From assembly GCA_008921705.1 (NCBI GenBank), contig VFFE01007215.1, positions 2,491,123 through 2,555,122 of the forward strand: a DNA stretch of 64,000 nucleotides, written 5' to 3'. The DNA is from Burhinus oedicnemus. Taxonomy: Eukaryota; Chordata; Aves; Charadriiformes; Burhinidae. Below, in pieces: positions 15,265-28,398 of the stretch (position 1 is the stretch's first letter; each line of letters begins with the position of its first letter). The notes below the pieces were generated by a model, which saw only the letters and a list, made by a program, of their open reading frames with translations, had not been told where the DNA came from and ran no database searches. Both the position numbers and the translations under genes were made by a program.

Positions 15265-17696
15265 AGTTCGAAGAGTCTCATACACTGACATGTTTATGAA
15301 TGTCCATTTAAAGGACCATCTTTTTTGATTGTTGCATGTTGTTAGCTTTTGTATATGAGCTTATTTTTCAAGCTATGCTATCTTTTGCATTCTTACATAA
15401 AAGCTTCATTAGCACTAAAATAAGTTTGTGTTTAACATTGTAATTAAAATGAATAGATAAATCCTATGTTATCAATTAGTATGAAAGAGCAATTTAAAAA
15501 TCAGAGCAGATACTGAAGGTGTAACCAGTGATTTCTCCTATCTCCAAAACATTCTTCATTGCTAAGGATGAAAACAAATGTCTCTTTTCCTTCTCTAGGA
15601 GGGAAACACAGTTGTACTTTGTACAGTTCACAGAAATTTTATGGAAATAAAGAGAATCCAGAGCAAACAAAGGAAACCATTTTACTTCTTTTAAAGACTG
15701 TTTATACATGAGTACATTTTGTAAAGAAATATTTCTCAATACATTGAGGAACGGAGAAAGAATTTGTTATTTCACTTAGTAGATATTGTATCCTCTGCTT
15801 GTTTGGACAGCAAATGCAGAATCACATTCCCTTTTTTTTGACCTTTATAAATACCACTGTGTCCTCGGAGTAAAGAAATATGTAGGAATGCCTACTGATT
15901 TACTTATATTGTACTCGGTTAATACAGGCATCTCATTCAAAGCTCCCGTTTCTTGAATTCCTTTTTAAGAATTAAAATACTTTTATCAAAATGATATAAT
16001 TTTTGTACAAATAGAATAGGTGTTCATATATGAAACTAAAAATCCAGAACACACTTCCCTCTTAGTTATAAATCTTAAAAACTGAGATTGAAAGACAATA
16101 AGCATGTTTATGGATGAACATACAGGAAAGTCTTCAAAGTTTAGTGCTAGCTGGCTTTTTTTGAGAACCTTCCAGTAAATCACTCGTAGCTGTTAGCTCA
16201 CTTTTGACTCCATAGATATCTAGGAGGACTTTCAGATTGTGCACTTTCAGTGTTACCAACTTTATCTTAAGTTGCTATCACTTCTACGTCTTTTTATAGA
16301 GAGATGATAGAAAGTTATAATGCACAAGCTTTGCTTCCTTTGTTCTTACTTTACTTTTTACTCCTTCCAGGTATACATAACATTCAGAGTAATTGTTATC
16401 AATGCTCTTATAGGTAATGACTTACAAAATGACTTACTGATTTGAGTTTATTTGAAAATTCATTTATTTTAATTTTAAATCTGTAAGTATGTTCTGTTAA
16501 TGTTTGAGTCTCTTAGGTAAGTAGTATAATGAGGTTTACATTATTTTAATGAACTCTAATATTTTATCTCATCTGTAGTTGGAGGCCAATGGAAAACTGG
16601 CAGAACTATTTGTTTAAATCAATATTAAAATTAGGAGGCTGTTGATATGTAGTAAAAGAATGGCTGGGTTCCAGCAGAAGTTTCTGTTAACTCTGGGGCA
16701 GGACATAATTTTATGTTACTTAGGTTTTTCTGAGAAGAATGTATGAAGGGAATAACAAGAATCTGTGTATGACTCACCAAAAGGAGTTTAGTTCACAGTC
16801 ATCTGAGAAAGCAAAAGCTGGCTGGCATTCCCAGTTCTCCTTTCCTTTCCATTTAGAATGAGTTTTCTGCTTTGGTCTCAAGAAAACCTTGGAGCAGAAT
16901 ACCATAAGAATGACTCAGTGTTACTGCCTGTCCTGATCTTTTAGTAGAGACTATCTGGCACTTCTCTTCATGATGATGAATCCGATAGATTCACACACAG
17001 GCAACCGTGGCAGTTTAATGCCTATTAGTTAAAATTACACCAACAGTTATCGAACTTTCAATCCTGGTAATGTGTTTATGATGTGTTGGTAGACCATATG
17101 CTAAGGGATCACCTGCAAGTGACAAATGCAGATTATTCAGTACACTTGCTGCAAAGATACATTAATAATGAATGCATTTTTTTTGCCTGTTGGTGAGAAT
17201 GAATATTTCAAATTCCATGCTGTTTTCCCCTTCCTTTTCATAGTGTAAATTAAAACAGCAAGAAAAAAATTGTAAAAGGAAAGAAACAGATTTTTAAAAT
17301 TACAGTGAATAAGTGATTGCTAGACTAAATGTTTACAATATTCTAGAATAAGTGGACTTGATCCTGAAGTATTTTCCATTGCTCCATTTCTGTTGTTCCT
17401 GAAGTGAGTTTGTTTTAACCAGTATACTCGGAGCAGAGCTTAAGCACATTTGCTATCTGCAAAATATTGTACTCCGTCTATCAGTTTTAGTTGGCAAAGA
17501 TATGGTCTTAATCTTGTACATACTTCTTTAAATTATATTGTGCTTGTCAGATGAAAGCCATGGTGCTGCATATAAATCAGATAAAAAAATTCAAACAGGA
17601 GGGCAGCCTGAAGGGTCCATACCTGATTTCTGTTTGAAACTCAAGGTGGAGACTGCTGAATTTCTGAAAAATAGCTGTTGAAGCTGTATGAAGTAT
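15265..17696 (+). other. AKAP7: Intronic sequence, nothing recognised
   Basis: AT-rich unique intron. Minus-strand frames at 15494-15739 and 15986-16183 show no family features. Confidence 0.6.
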
Positions 17697-17800
17697 AAGG
17701 CCAGAAAGAGTTCCATAGTCCAGCCTGATCTCTGCTATAGCGTGAGCTGTTAGCCCACCTAGCCCTTCACTGAGCTGAATGGGTTTAGGTAGGCTGAAAA
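17697..17800 (-). mobile_element. Possible ancient CR1 3' fragment
   Basis: The + strand reads aggccagaaagagttccata, then gtccagcctgatctctgcta. This resembles, with many changes, the ggccagaa...agtctgacctcctgtata block in the reverse complement of the 3' end of old amniote (turtle-type) CR1 elements. Similarity is partial and judged by eye; it could be chance. Confidence 0.35.
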
Positions 17801-20800
17801 GATGATGTTCCTATGGAGCCTCGCAGGTGCATGGTGCAGTCATGGAACAAGGATGTTTTGCCTGCTGCCAGTGGTCAAAGCCCTGGCAACAGTGGAGAAT
17901 TAACTGTTTGGAAGATTAAGCTGCTTTCTCATCTCATTGGCATGGAGGAAGCTAGAATTCCTCTGGGCATCAGTCTTGGTAATCGGTCTGACTTCCTGCA
18001 TGTTTCATATGTGTGCACCAGTCAAGCACTTGAAATTGAGGTTTCTCTGTACTGAACCTGGTCACTGGTTAGAGCATCCTTCTCTCTTCCCTGTGCCATT
18101 CACAGACTGTCTTCCCAGTGTGGCTGATCTTTTCAAAGGACATTTGGCTGTGAAAGAAAAGGACGTATTTAAGGATATATTCAAATCTAGAGATTCCTTT
18201 TCTGGAAGGCTTTGAGGTAAAATGTGTTATTTCAAAGGAAGGGAAGTCAAGGGTTAATCCTTTTCTTTCAGACTGGTTTTTTTTTTCTTTATAATCTGAA
18301 CAAACAGATTGGTTAAGGTGCGTTCCTTGGTTAGCTATACAGTTGCACTAAAGCAAATGACACCACACAGACAAATTTCAGTGAGCCATATTAAAGTGCA
18401 GCAATCTCACAAGTGCTATCAGCTGACATCAAAACCTTATTAATTGTGGTTTTTTTAAATTTAGGTTTTACATTAGTTCCTTTGCTGACTTTATGCTACT
18501 TTCCTTTTTTCCTCCCGTGAATTGTGAAAAGCCTTTGATACAATCTTAAAAACATAGCTCTAATGCACTGTAACTAGCATTGGTCCCTTCATTTCTGTTC
18601 TTTAATGCTAAGTATTTATTTGCACAGCACCAAATACCACATTTTCACTGGCATACCAGAGTAATATGGCAAAAGACTGAAAAAATGACATAAAATGCTG
18701 GGGTTTTGTTCTTACCAGAAATTCAGCAGAAATAACCTATTACTACTGACTTCCAGAACTTCAGAGAGCATAGGGCATCTGTCTATTCAACACTTACTTT
18801 TTCTTCAGACTGTAAAAATATATATTTAAGGACCCTTCTGCTGTTGTACTGTGAAGTACCTCTTGAATAAATGAAAATTTTACAGAAAGGATTACCTTAA
18901 GTCTCAAGTCTGTCCTGACTTGCATTCTTATGAGCAGCTTTAACAAGCAGGAGAAAAAGAATTTTGTAATATTCTCAGAAAGTTAACAAATCTGGGCTCT
19001 GGAGCCCCAAATGTAGGAGATTGGAGAAAAGTTGCAATACTGAGGAGTGTTGCAATAGGAATGGAAAGGGGACTGTAATCAGGGCCTCCCTATGCAACCT
19101 TATGCCACCTAAATTTTGGGCACATTCAGTGAGCCTATTTATATATGTGTCCCAACTCCCAGAAGAATTCTAGTGTAGAAAGGTAATAAAGAGCAATACA
19201 TCAGCAATAAACTACTGACCGAGGTCAGCAGCATTAGCAGCTCTGACACACAGAAGTGCAGTACTGTGTCAGTGCGTTTCACTGACTTTCTTGACAAACT
19301 TTGAAGGGAAGGAATGGTAGTAGTCAACATTTATGTTAAGGTTTTTGGTTCTTAAAAAAGTTTATTCAATTTACTTGTTCTAAGTGGAAAATTAATTTTG
19401 ATTTTTTTTTTTTAAAGAATAATTGTTCTGCTAGGTTGTGCACAGCACTCAGTGTTCCAGAAAGCAAGTTTTAACATAATGTGGTCAACAATACATATAC
19501 ATTGCAAAAATGTCTCACTGTGCCATGTTCATATTGCATTTTATTTTAAATGTAAAAGTTTGTCATGTTTGAATGGAGAACAAGGGAGGGAAGTACAAGA
19601 ACAGGCCTCTAACTTCATTTTCTTGATAGCCAGGGTTTCCTGTTCATCATATTAAGCATTTAAAAATGCCAAATGTAATCAGGACAGTAAAGAAAATATT
19701 CAAAACAACATTTGGCAAAAAAATTGAAGTCCTCTTAAAAAAAGGCAAAGAGTATAGTGATAATTTGTTGGAAGTTAATGTTTACCAACTTAGATATCAG
19801 AACATAGTCATTAGAGCCTTGGCACTGATTTTCTTTCTCTTGTTTAATGTCTATACATACAAGAAAAAACTTCTCTTTATTTTACTATAATAAATAAGTT
19901 GAGAGTAGGGGAGTGTTTTTATGTTCTCCTTAAAACTTTTTTGGTGTCCTTTCAGTCAGGTTAATTCTCAGTAAACCATCACTGGACAATGATAGCTATC
20001 TCTAGCTACTTATGCTTGGTAGCATCATTGAGAGACTGCCGGGCTTTGAACATAAGTCTTTTCAAGCCTCATTATCCTCAACTGTTCAATTCAGCTTTGA
20101 AATTTTAGAAGGAAGAAGTACTTAAGTACCAACACTTTTGCCCTGACTGAAATTGCACTGTTTTTTCGTGTGACATTTAATAGTTTTTGTTAAGCTAAGA
20201 GATTCAGTTTCTTTTTGTGATTTTGGAGGGTTTGTTCCCCCCACAGTAACTAACATATCCTTTGGTTTCTGGTCCCCACCTCCCCTTAATCCTTAGTCCC
20301 TCCTCTTAACATTCCTTAATCTTTCTTTTCCACAACAGCAGGAACTACCTGAACACTTTAAATAAAAGAGTTCTTACTAAAAAAGTTATCCTGCCACTTC
20401 TTAGTTATTATTTAATGATACAGCATTATCAAGATACAGACATAATCATCTCAGCACCCCAGTGCAGCCAATAGGAATACTGAATTAAATAAAAGCTTGA
20501 TAGATCACAGAGGCTTAAGTTTGTCAGGTGAGCCTTGGGAAGACCCTGAAGTGTGAGGTGTACCTTGCCCCAGCTTTTCATATTGTCATTGTCTTGGGCC
20601 TTATCTACAAGTCTCATATGCTAAGGGGGACACTTGTATGCTGGCGTTCTCTACAAAGCCCATCTCATATGCCCACTCTCAGGCAAAGTCACTGCAGGAA
20701 TAGGTGGGGTATGTCGGGACAGACACACCACAGATATCCACATCCACTCTGCAAAGAAGGGTGCCATGAGTACCCTGCAGAGCTTGAATTTTTTTGGATT

Positions 20801-23800
20801 TCACCCAGAGGTGCTGTATGGCTTATTCTAAACACAGCTCTGAGTGCATTCCTGAGGGTAAACAAGCTGGACAGTTGGCAGATTTGGTCTTGAGCCTCGC
20901 CCTGAGGTTGCACTTAAAATAGAAGGCAGACGTATCCGTGGCTGGCATCCCAGCCTTTGCTGAAAAGGTACAGTGCATTCAGCAAATGGAACTCACAGAA
21001 ATAGTGATTTACAGTGAACAGGAGCAGGATTTTCTCTCTAGAAGGCAGTGTTGTAAAACACATATTAGTGGTGAGATTTCCCTGGAAGTATTTTAATGTG
21101 GTTTAAAAAAGCATAGCTAAAATAGGCACTTCTATTTTAGAATGCAAATGCCAACTCAGTATCATTTTTTTCTTTATAGTACATGTTTCTAGGAATATTC
21201 TTAAGCCATTGAAGAATAAGAGAAACAAATACATTAATTTATTGTAGTCATTTAAGCTTTTTCTCAAAAAAATTTGAATTGGAAGTGTTTTCAGAAGGAC
21301 ATGATGGAAAATTTGATAGAATTACACATTGCATTACAAACCAAGTATGAGAAAGAAACGGGAGCACAGTCTGCACTGTCAAACACAGTAGAAAAATGTT
21401 TGCATTTAGGGAAGTCCAACAGATGAGTTTTGTTTATCCCTGGTTTTTCTTCTGGATGGAGATCGTAATTCTGAATCGGTAGGTGTTCCCAAAGCAACAC
21501 TTACAGTGATGCAGTGTCTTCTGCACTCTGTGTGTGTGTATGTGTGTTTATATACATAGGCTTGGGAACAGCTTAGGTTCAGAGTGCAGAAATACTTTTA
21601 AGTTGAAATGCAGATCAGCTTTTCTTCCTCACCCACTTTTTACATAATTTGCACCACAAGCATCATCTAAAAAAAGCTTTGCTGTGTTCCTTCTGGATCA
21701 GCTGAACAGTATTCACAAGCATTAAGGCGGCTGAAATTGCCTCTGCTCAGAATTAATACCTTTTAGTGTCTCTTAGTCTTTATCTGTTCTGAAGAGAGAT
21801 GCTTTCCAAGATAAAAATTGTAATTTCTGCTTGGTGGAGGCCAGTAGTCCTGTTTGCTGGTTTTGCACCAGTTTGTCTTGGCTAGTCTAGGCAACCATCC
21901 CTGAATAAAGGATGGCACCTTGCCATCCCTTACCTGGAAAAATTCCACCCCTCAGCTTCAGTCCCAAGATGCCCTCCAGCTTCCATGCCTCCCAACAAAA
22001 TACATACCAGTGTCTCTTGGGGCTTGTTCATTTTTAATAATACTTTGGCTGTTTAGGCCTTGTATAGCTAGACTTACTATAATTCTGTATCCGGTCACTC
22101 TTAAGTGCCTGAAAAAACTGAAAGCTTTGCCGCTGTGCTGTAACTTCTGTCAAAATGTACTTTGTGTGTCTCCCCAAAATTTCAAGAGATGTTAGAACAA
22201 ACTACAGGCCTTGAGCTAGCAAAGCACTGCAAATGTGATCAGGCACACCTTTGTCACAGAATATATGCCCAAATACTTAAGATGGACCATAGCCAGCTGG
22301 GGAGGTTTCAACTGACCTCATGATCCTTACCCTTCTCTTGCAAGTTAGAGCACATACGCTGATCTGGCCAGTGTTAAAAGGCCAGGGCTCTCCTTGAATC
22401 CTCTGTTTCTTCTCTGTACTCACATTTGTGCTTATGTACTTTGTTAGTTTTGGCTAAAAGATGGCTTGTAGATGGATGAAAGAGGTCTGTCACTGGCTGT
22501 GACTATTCCAGAATTGCTTAATATTGTCAGCCTGACATGCCTGAATTGCTAGGACTGCTTAGAAAACAATCAGTAAGAACTATGGTTATTGTATGTTTTT
22601 AACAGGATGCTTGGTTTTAAGTACAAGAGAACTTTGTGCTTCTTGTGCTGCTTTGTAAAACATGCTTGTCAAAAGATGACAGCACCAGGAGTTTTGTATT
22701 TGTTTAGGTACTACATAGATGTGATCTGTCTCTATAGAAGGAGATTATGCCTACATAAAACTGAAAAGTATATGTTATTGTTTGGTGTATTACTTGAACA
22801 TTTCTGATGTTTTTTAACTTTTCCTGGTGAAGAATATTTCTTTTTCTTGCCTAAAATATTGCCTGTGTTCTTATTTTGATCCTGACCAGAATGGAAGATA
22901 TTGCTTAGTCTTAGAAATAATCTCTCTGTGCTTTGGTGACTGGCTTCACTTACGTCCTGTAGTGTTCATGTTTAATTCACTTACATTGTAGAATATGGGT
23001 CATGTTCTTTTCTTTTTGCTCTTGGTTAGGCTGACAGCATCTCCTCAAGTGAGGCAACTGCACAGCTGAAATGACTTTCTATGAATATAGAACTTAATAA
23101 CTGTTACAGTTATTTTAAAAACTTGTATACCATCCTGATTTTTTGTTTCTGCTACTGGAAGATTCTTAAAATATTGGATGATTTAATTGTTTTTAATCAC
23201 AGAGTAGTGATGGAAAAGAATAAAAAAAATTACAACCTGCCAACCTTATTTTAATGCATTTTAGTTTTGGAGTAGTACTTAGATTAAAGACAATTCTGTT
23301 TTCATAAGGAACAATGCCTTACAAATATGTTAAATATATTACACTCGTTCTTCTCAGATAAGCTGTTTTATGTCTATAAGAAGTATGAAATATTCATAGG
23401 ATTCTCCAGTCTTGAGATTCTTACATCTAGGAAAACCAACATATAATTTCGTGAATCAAATAGTAGTTTGAATATGAAGTGCTAGACATTTTTGTGGAGA
23501 ATTTCTGCCACTGATTAAATTATTGATTTTCTGGAAAGCATGTCATGCTAACTAGAACACTTAGAAAGTGCGGGTTAATAGTAGCAGAATTCATACCTTT
23601 GTTTTGCAGTAAATGGATTCTTCTTTCAACTGTAAATATTAGTCTTTAGAATATAAACAAGAATATAAAAAGTCCTCTAAGCCTTATCATGTATTTATCA
23701 GTGTGATAAGGAAAACAAGTGCATGCTTTATCCATCCTTCATATTCATATTAAATGTTAAGAACCATTGCTGTCACAGGCTCTCTGTTATAGTCAATGGG

Positions 23801-25289
23801 TGCTCAAAATGTATCAGTGACTGCAGGTATTACCAGAGAAGATGTGCAAGATGGAGAATATTCTTTTAATGGAGAATATTCGTGGATTTGGTTTCTTCTG
23901 AATTTTTTTTTTACATTCTGAATGTAAAAAAATTACTTTCAAAAGCAAAATGACTGCAGCTGTGAAAGGCTGCTTTTCCAGTGCACACAGATGATCTTTC
24001 AGTGAAACACCCTGGTTTTCCTGGATCTCCTGGACAGGAAACTGTATGCAGACTTTCTAGACTGTAATCCCACTATTTCTATGTATACCTGCATTCCTTC
24101 ATTATTAGCCTACTGATAGGAGGCTTGTGGAATCATGCTTTGCGTATACGTATGTGCGTGTGTTATCTGTCCATTACAACAATAAATTTAAAAGTTGTTG
24201 AGAAATTTCTGGTAAATTAAACAAATGTACAAGTCTCAAAATATTAAATATCTACATGTTAGCAGAAATACACTTCCAAATAGAAGAGAGAGATTTTATT
24301 AATTCCGACAACTGAAAAATTGCAGTATGAGCTCAACTTTTAAGAGACTCAATGCACACAGGGACTGTTGTCATTGTGAATGGCTTTCCATGTGTCCATC
24401 TTCAGTATGAGTCCAGTGGACACCAAAGAGCTACTTCTCAGCCACATAGCTTTGTTGTCTGATAGAACAGTTTGTGATGACAGCTAGTTGCAGTGAAAGC
24501 TGGAATATTCACAATATACTTACCCTGCAACGATGCTTTGATAGCTAACAGCTTCTGAGCACCCCAACAGCGTTCATCTAATTCCTGTGAAATTTCAATG
24601 AACTACAAGACAAAATAGGTAGGAAGCTGGGCATTTTTGGTTCTGGTGAACGCAAGAATATTTAAACCAAATATATGTCTTGACATTTGGTTTTATTTAC
24701 ATACTTTGGATGAATAGACTCAGTTTGCCAAAGCCATACAGGCTGTGCTCATTTACTGTCCTGTCTCACTGTGTATGCCAAACTTCCACTCTCAGGTGTT
24801 TTATTACTTACTTACTTTCAAGTAATTAATGACTGTGTTGAGTAATGTTGGGACTAGTACTAATCCCTGTTGGACTGCCTTTGATTATTTTTCATCTTTA
24901 ATCACCAATTTACTCTTTACTGATGTTGCATCTCGTTACTTTATTACCTTAGAAAAGCCTAAGTTTATTACGTACACCATTTAATGACCCACACTCGTAA
25001 TACATACCCTGTTGAGAAGGAAGGCGAGCAACCTGGAATAAAGCCAGGTGACCAGTTCTATTCCTGCTGAAGTCGGTAACGAATCCCCACCGAACCGAGA
25101 GCAATAATCCCAGCTTGTTTCTCAGCATCTCTCGCTAGGGCTGCCGCTCCTCCAGCAGCTCGACCAGCTTCTCTCCTTGCTTAGTCTTATAACCTCATTT
25201 TTGCTTCTGGAGGAAAGAAGGAGAGCCTATTTATTAAGTATAAATACTTAATATATATACTTGATATATACTTAACCGTGTTTTCTCCC
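17801..25289 (+). other. AKAP7: AKAP7 long intron, unique part up to the alpha promoter
   Basis: No gene recognised. Several overlapping short frames (17813-18215 +, 20528-20893 +) have no supporting splice context. A (TG)n-like tract lies at 21528-21548. A near-perfect palindrome is at 23906-23932 and a direct repeat of atggagaatattc at 23851-23882. An AT palindrome (ttaagtat-aa-atacttaa) lies at 25234-25251, immediately before the CpG-rich block. Confidence 0.6.
23906..23932. repeat. Near-perfect palindrome (13-bp arms, 1-nt centre)
   Basis: tttttttacattc is followed by one base and gaatgtaaaaaaa, an exact 13-bp inverted repeat. It may arise from replication template switching or be chance in AT-rich DNA. 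No mobile element was recognised around it. Confidence 0.8.
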
Positions 25290-25299
25290 CTTTCTCGGT

Positions 25300-25740
25300 A
25301 CACGTTTGTGAAGCGGAGGGGAGCTGTAGTGGCAGAGGGCGCGCAGCCACACTTAGACTTTTTAAGCGACCCGTGCCTTATTTAAGGTGGCCAAATGGTG
25401 CCTATTTTTTTAAGCGCCCATCCCTCCTTTAACAGAAGGACGAGAAAGGGCGGCTGTCTTTAAGACAAATTGCATGGCGGGAAGGAAAGCGCAGGCTGCG
25501 AGGGGTCTGGGGCTGCTAGGGCTCCCGGTGCCGCTGCCGGAGCCGGAGCGGAGCCGAGCCGAGGGGCGGCGGGGCGGGGCGCGGCGGGGCGGAGCCTGCC
25601 GCTGACTCCCGCTGACTCCCGGACTCCCGCTCGCTCTCAGAGCAGAATAAGCAATTTCTTCACGGACTACAGCTTGACCTGCAGCTTTCGCTTGAGGTGC
25701 ACGCAGAGAGGACGAGGAAGAAGATAAAGCGGTAGATGCC
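25300..25740 (+). promoter_or_regulatory. AKAP7: CpG-rich promoter and 5' UTR of the AKAP7 alpha (short) isoform
   Basis: The main strongly GC- and CpG-rich stretch of the window. It contains several GC boxes (Sp1-type GGGGCGG) in 25563-25592, including ggggcggggc at 25571. The stretch runs into the first exon and on to about 25880. A TATA box is not evident at a suitable distance; tatttaag near 25379 is probably too far upstream. Two ctgactcccg repeats sit at 25603-25623. The transcription start is inferred to lie around 25590-25650 but cannot be fixed from sequence. This is an internal promoter inside the long-isoform transcription unit, as known for the short isoforms in mammals. Confidence 0.8.
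25326..25346 (+). promoter_or_regulatory. CTCF-like motif upstream of the alpha promoter
   Basis: The run ggcagagggcgcgc at 25331-25344 resembles the core of a CTCF site (CAGAGGGCGC type). It lies about 400 nt upstream of the alpha start codon at the edge of the CpG-rich stretch. The left half of the motif is poor, so this is a moderate match by eye. Confidence 0.4.
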
Positions 25741-25789
25741 ATGGGCCAGCTCTGCTGCTTTCCTTTCTCCAGAGGGGAGGAAAAAATCA
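25741..25789 (+). CDS. AKAP7: AKAP7 alpha-isoform first coding exon (acylated N-terminus)
   Basis: Encodes MGQLCCFPFSRGEEKI plus the first base of the next codon, then a consensus donor GTAAGT at 25790. The mammalian short isoform starts MGQLCCFPFSRDEGKIS, so identity is almost complete. Known for the family: Gly2 is myristoylated and Cys5 and Cys6 are palmitoylated, placing the short isoform at the plasma membrane beside L-type calcium channels and other PKA targets. All three residues are present. The start has a strong context (G at -3, G at +4). An out-of-frame ATG lies five bases upstream at 25736 in a weak context. The exon ends in phase 1; joined to 49653 it yields a serine at the junction (KISEKH), as in mammals. 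The predicted full short protein is 83 residues, against 81 in human. Confidence 0.95.
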
Positions 25790-27096
25790 GTAAGTGGGCA
25801 GGGGTGTGCAGCGCGGCGGGCTGCGGCGTGGCTGCTGCGGGCTGCTGCCGCCTCGGGGAGGGGAAAGCTGCGGGGAGCAGACGGGCATTCCTTGGGTTTG
25901 TTTTTTTTTTCCTTTTGGAAAATTAACTGATTGGTTTTTAGAGAAGGGATGGGGGTAGGTGGAGACAAATTGAGCAATATTTCCACTAAGTAGATTAAGC
26001 TTTCTTTGTAATAGAGGTAAGTAATTATGTCTGATTTTGTTTATGAGCGTTCTAGCAGTCCATTTCTCTAAGCAAATATAGCCAAAGTGAGTATTTTAAT
26101 TTTCTTTTTTAGTAAGTGCAATTTAGAGTGAAAGGTGAAAAGACTGAAAAGCAAATGCGATTTTAACGAGTGTGATTTAGAGTAAGAGATGAGAAGGTTT
26201 TGATGTTGATAGCATACACATGTTGATGGTAATGCTCATTACCAACAGATAGAAAGAATGGAGATTTTGTTGATGGCAATGTTGATGGATGATGAAGGAA
26301 ATCATCAGTTCATTTTCCATTTGGGTCTTGGTTGGATGTGTAGTTTTAAGCTGACCAAGTGAGGCAATAGTTGCACTTTATCTCCACATACTTGTCTGGT
26401 AGTGTCTGGAGTGACTGTTCAAGTATGTATCTCTGGTTTTACTTTTAGTTGAGTAAATATAAGTTGAATTAGAGGAAGCAGTTCTGACTGCCTCATCCTT
26501 TGGTGCACTGAGTCAAACTAGCTAATTTGACTGGAATGTTGTTTCTGCTAAATTATGTGCTGAAAATGATGTTTGTCCTAAGTTTGCTTACACAATAAAA
26601 TATTTACTCTTGACTTTTTACTCAGTGAAATATTTTCAACCTTTCTTCTAGAAGATGCAGCCAAATTTCTGTCACGTTGTGTCTGAAATCAGTTTTAACT
26701 AAATTCACATAATTCATTAGCTGTAGGCTAGAAAATCCAGTTTTCTGATCTGGTTTATATTTCATTCTTGTTACTCAGGAAACTGTCTAGGCATAAATAA
26801 AATGAGTGTTTATACCATCAGTTAAAAAAAAATAAATGTGTACACCAATGGTGCAAGAGATCTAGAAGACAGCCTCAAGAAAATGAGTTGGCTGTTTTAA
26901 AATGTTTTTCCTTCACAGGTCATGGTATGAGGGTAAATGTGAATTTTGCATGGGGAAAATGGCTAGGAATATTTTATATTTCAAAATTCTTTTTATCTTA
27001 TAGCCGGTAGAGAATGTCTTCATGTGCAAAGCAAGTAGCTAATGCACCTCACTTCTAATACACAGAATAGGTGAAGACAGATAGCAAATACAAATT

Positions 27097-27137
27097 GTTT
27101 TTAAGATTGTTCTGTTGTTTTAAGATTGTTCTGTTGA
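27097..27137. repeat. Two-copy tandem duplication (about 20 nt)
   Basis: ttttaagattgttctgttg is repeated directly next to itself. It is a simple recent-looking duplication with no protein reading through it. Confidence 0.8.
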
Positions 27138-27380
27138 CACAGGACAAAAGGTACAAAAGACCAATAGATTCTTCTGCGTTCTGCTTCTCTTGGTCCCCTC
27201 ACTTCACTGCTTTTCGACTTTTTTTTTCTGGCATTACCTGTCATGCACCAGCTTTCTTTGTATGTGCTCCTGTGAGCGAATGGAACATACACTGAATATA
27301 ACATTTAGCGTAGCGTGACCTCAAACTGGTTGTAGTCGAAAAAATCATTTGGGAGATGTCATTGCGAGCAAAGTCACAAA

Positions 27381-27421
27381 GGCTTTTGAAAGAGGTAGGC
27401 TTTTGAAAGAGGTGGGCTTTT
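27381..27421. repeat. 17-nt tandem repeat, about 2.4 copies
   Basis: ggcttttgaaagaggt(a/g) occurs twice and is followed by a partial third copy ggcttttgg. It lies 250 nt from the previous small duplication. Confidence 0.85.
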
Positions 27422-28398
27422 GGCTTGTAGCAACTGAAAGGTGTGGCACAAACCCTGGAGAATGAGGAAGGGACAAAAAGGATAGTTATAGGACAATGGG
27501 AATCTGAAACAAGGAGGTCTGGCTGTGGACAAGGTAAGAGGACGGTGTCTGAAACAAGGAGAAAAAAATAGATGTGGCGGTGTTGTACCAGCGTTCATGG
27601 GGAAATAAGACAGACTGAGACATCTTAAAGATAGAGGAAGTATGTGACAAGCATGATGGCTTTTCCCACAGTCTGGAGAAAAGAGGGAGAAGAGAAGGGG
27701 CTTTCCTTTCAACTAGTCCCTTGGCCTCCCTCCCTTTCTTCTGCCATGCCTGGGTCTCCCTCTGGGCGGTGGGAGGAAGCACTGCCACATGTGGCCATGC
27801 CCCAGCTAGACCATCGGTTTGAAGCTGTGCACATAGAACAGGCAGAAGGGAATGACTTTCACATCCATTTTTCATCTTCCTATCATATTATCATGATGGC
27901 CTTTAAACTAATTGCGTTGGGAAATTAACCTGCGCTTTTTATTGCCACTAAATTATCCTGGTTAGCAAACATGCAGGTGCAAATCACAATCATGTGATTG
28001 TTGTGTACGAGGAAAAAAAACCCGTACATTAAAGGCAGGCATTTGCAGTAAACAGCAGTCACCATGCTACTTGACTGACTTCAGTCACGGTGAAGATGGA
28101 AAAAGTCCAAACTTCACTATGGTCTTCCTATAAGTTTTGCTTCAGCTGGGGTACCTCAAGTTAAACACAGCTGACAAATGCCGGTTATTGAATTGCTGAG
28201 AGTTCATTACTTGGTAAGGAAATGTTTCCATTTCATATATAGCATAGTTTCAAAAGGTGTTGTAGATTATATTATCTGGTACTGTTACATAGTACCTATT
28301 TGTGTTCAGTTAGGTGAAAGCTCGCTGCTTTCATGAGGTGCTTTTTAAAATTTGAGTTTAGATCTATTTCATATCAAGTCTGAATTGAATTTAGCTTC

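Noticed and set aside
25410..25986. Several ORFs in the CpG-rich block on both strands (Ala/Arg/Pro/Ser-rich)
   Set aside because: GC-rich sequence lacks stop codons by composition. Only the MGQLCCFPF frame is supported by homology and a splice donor.
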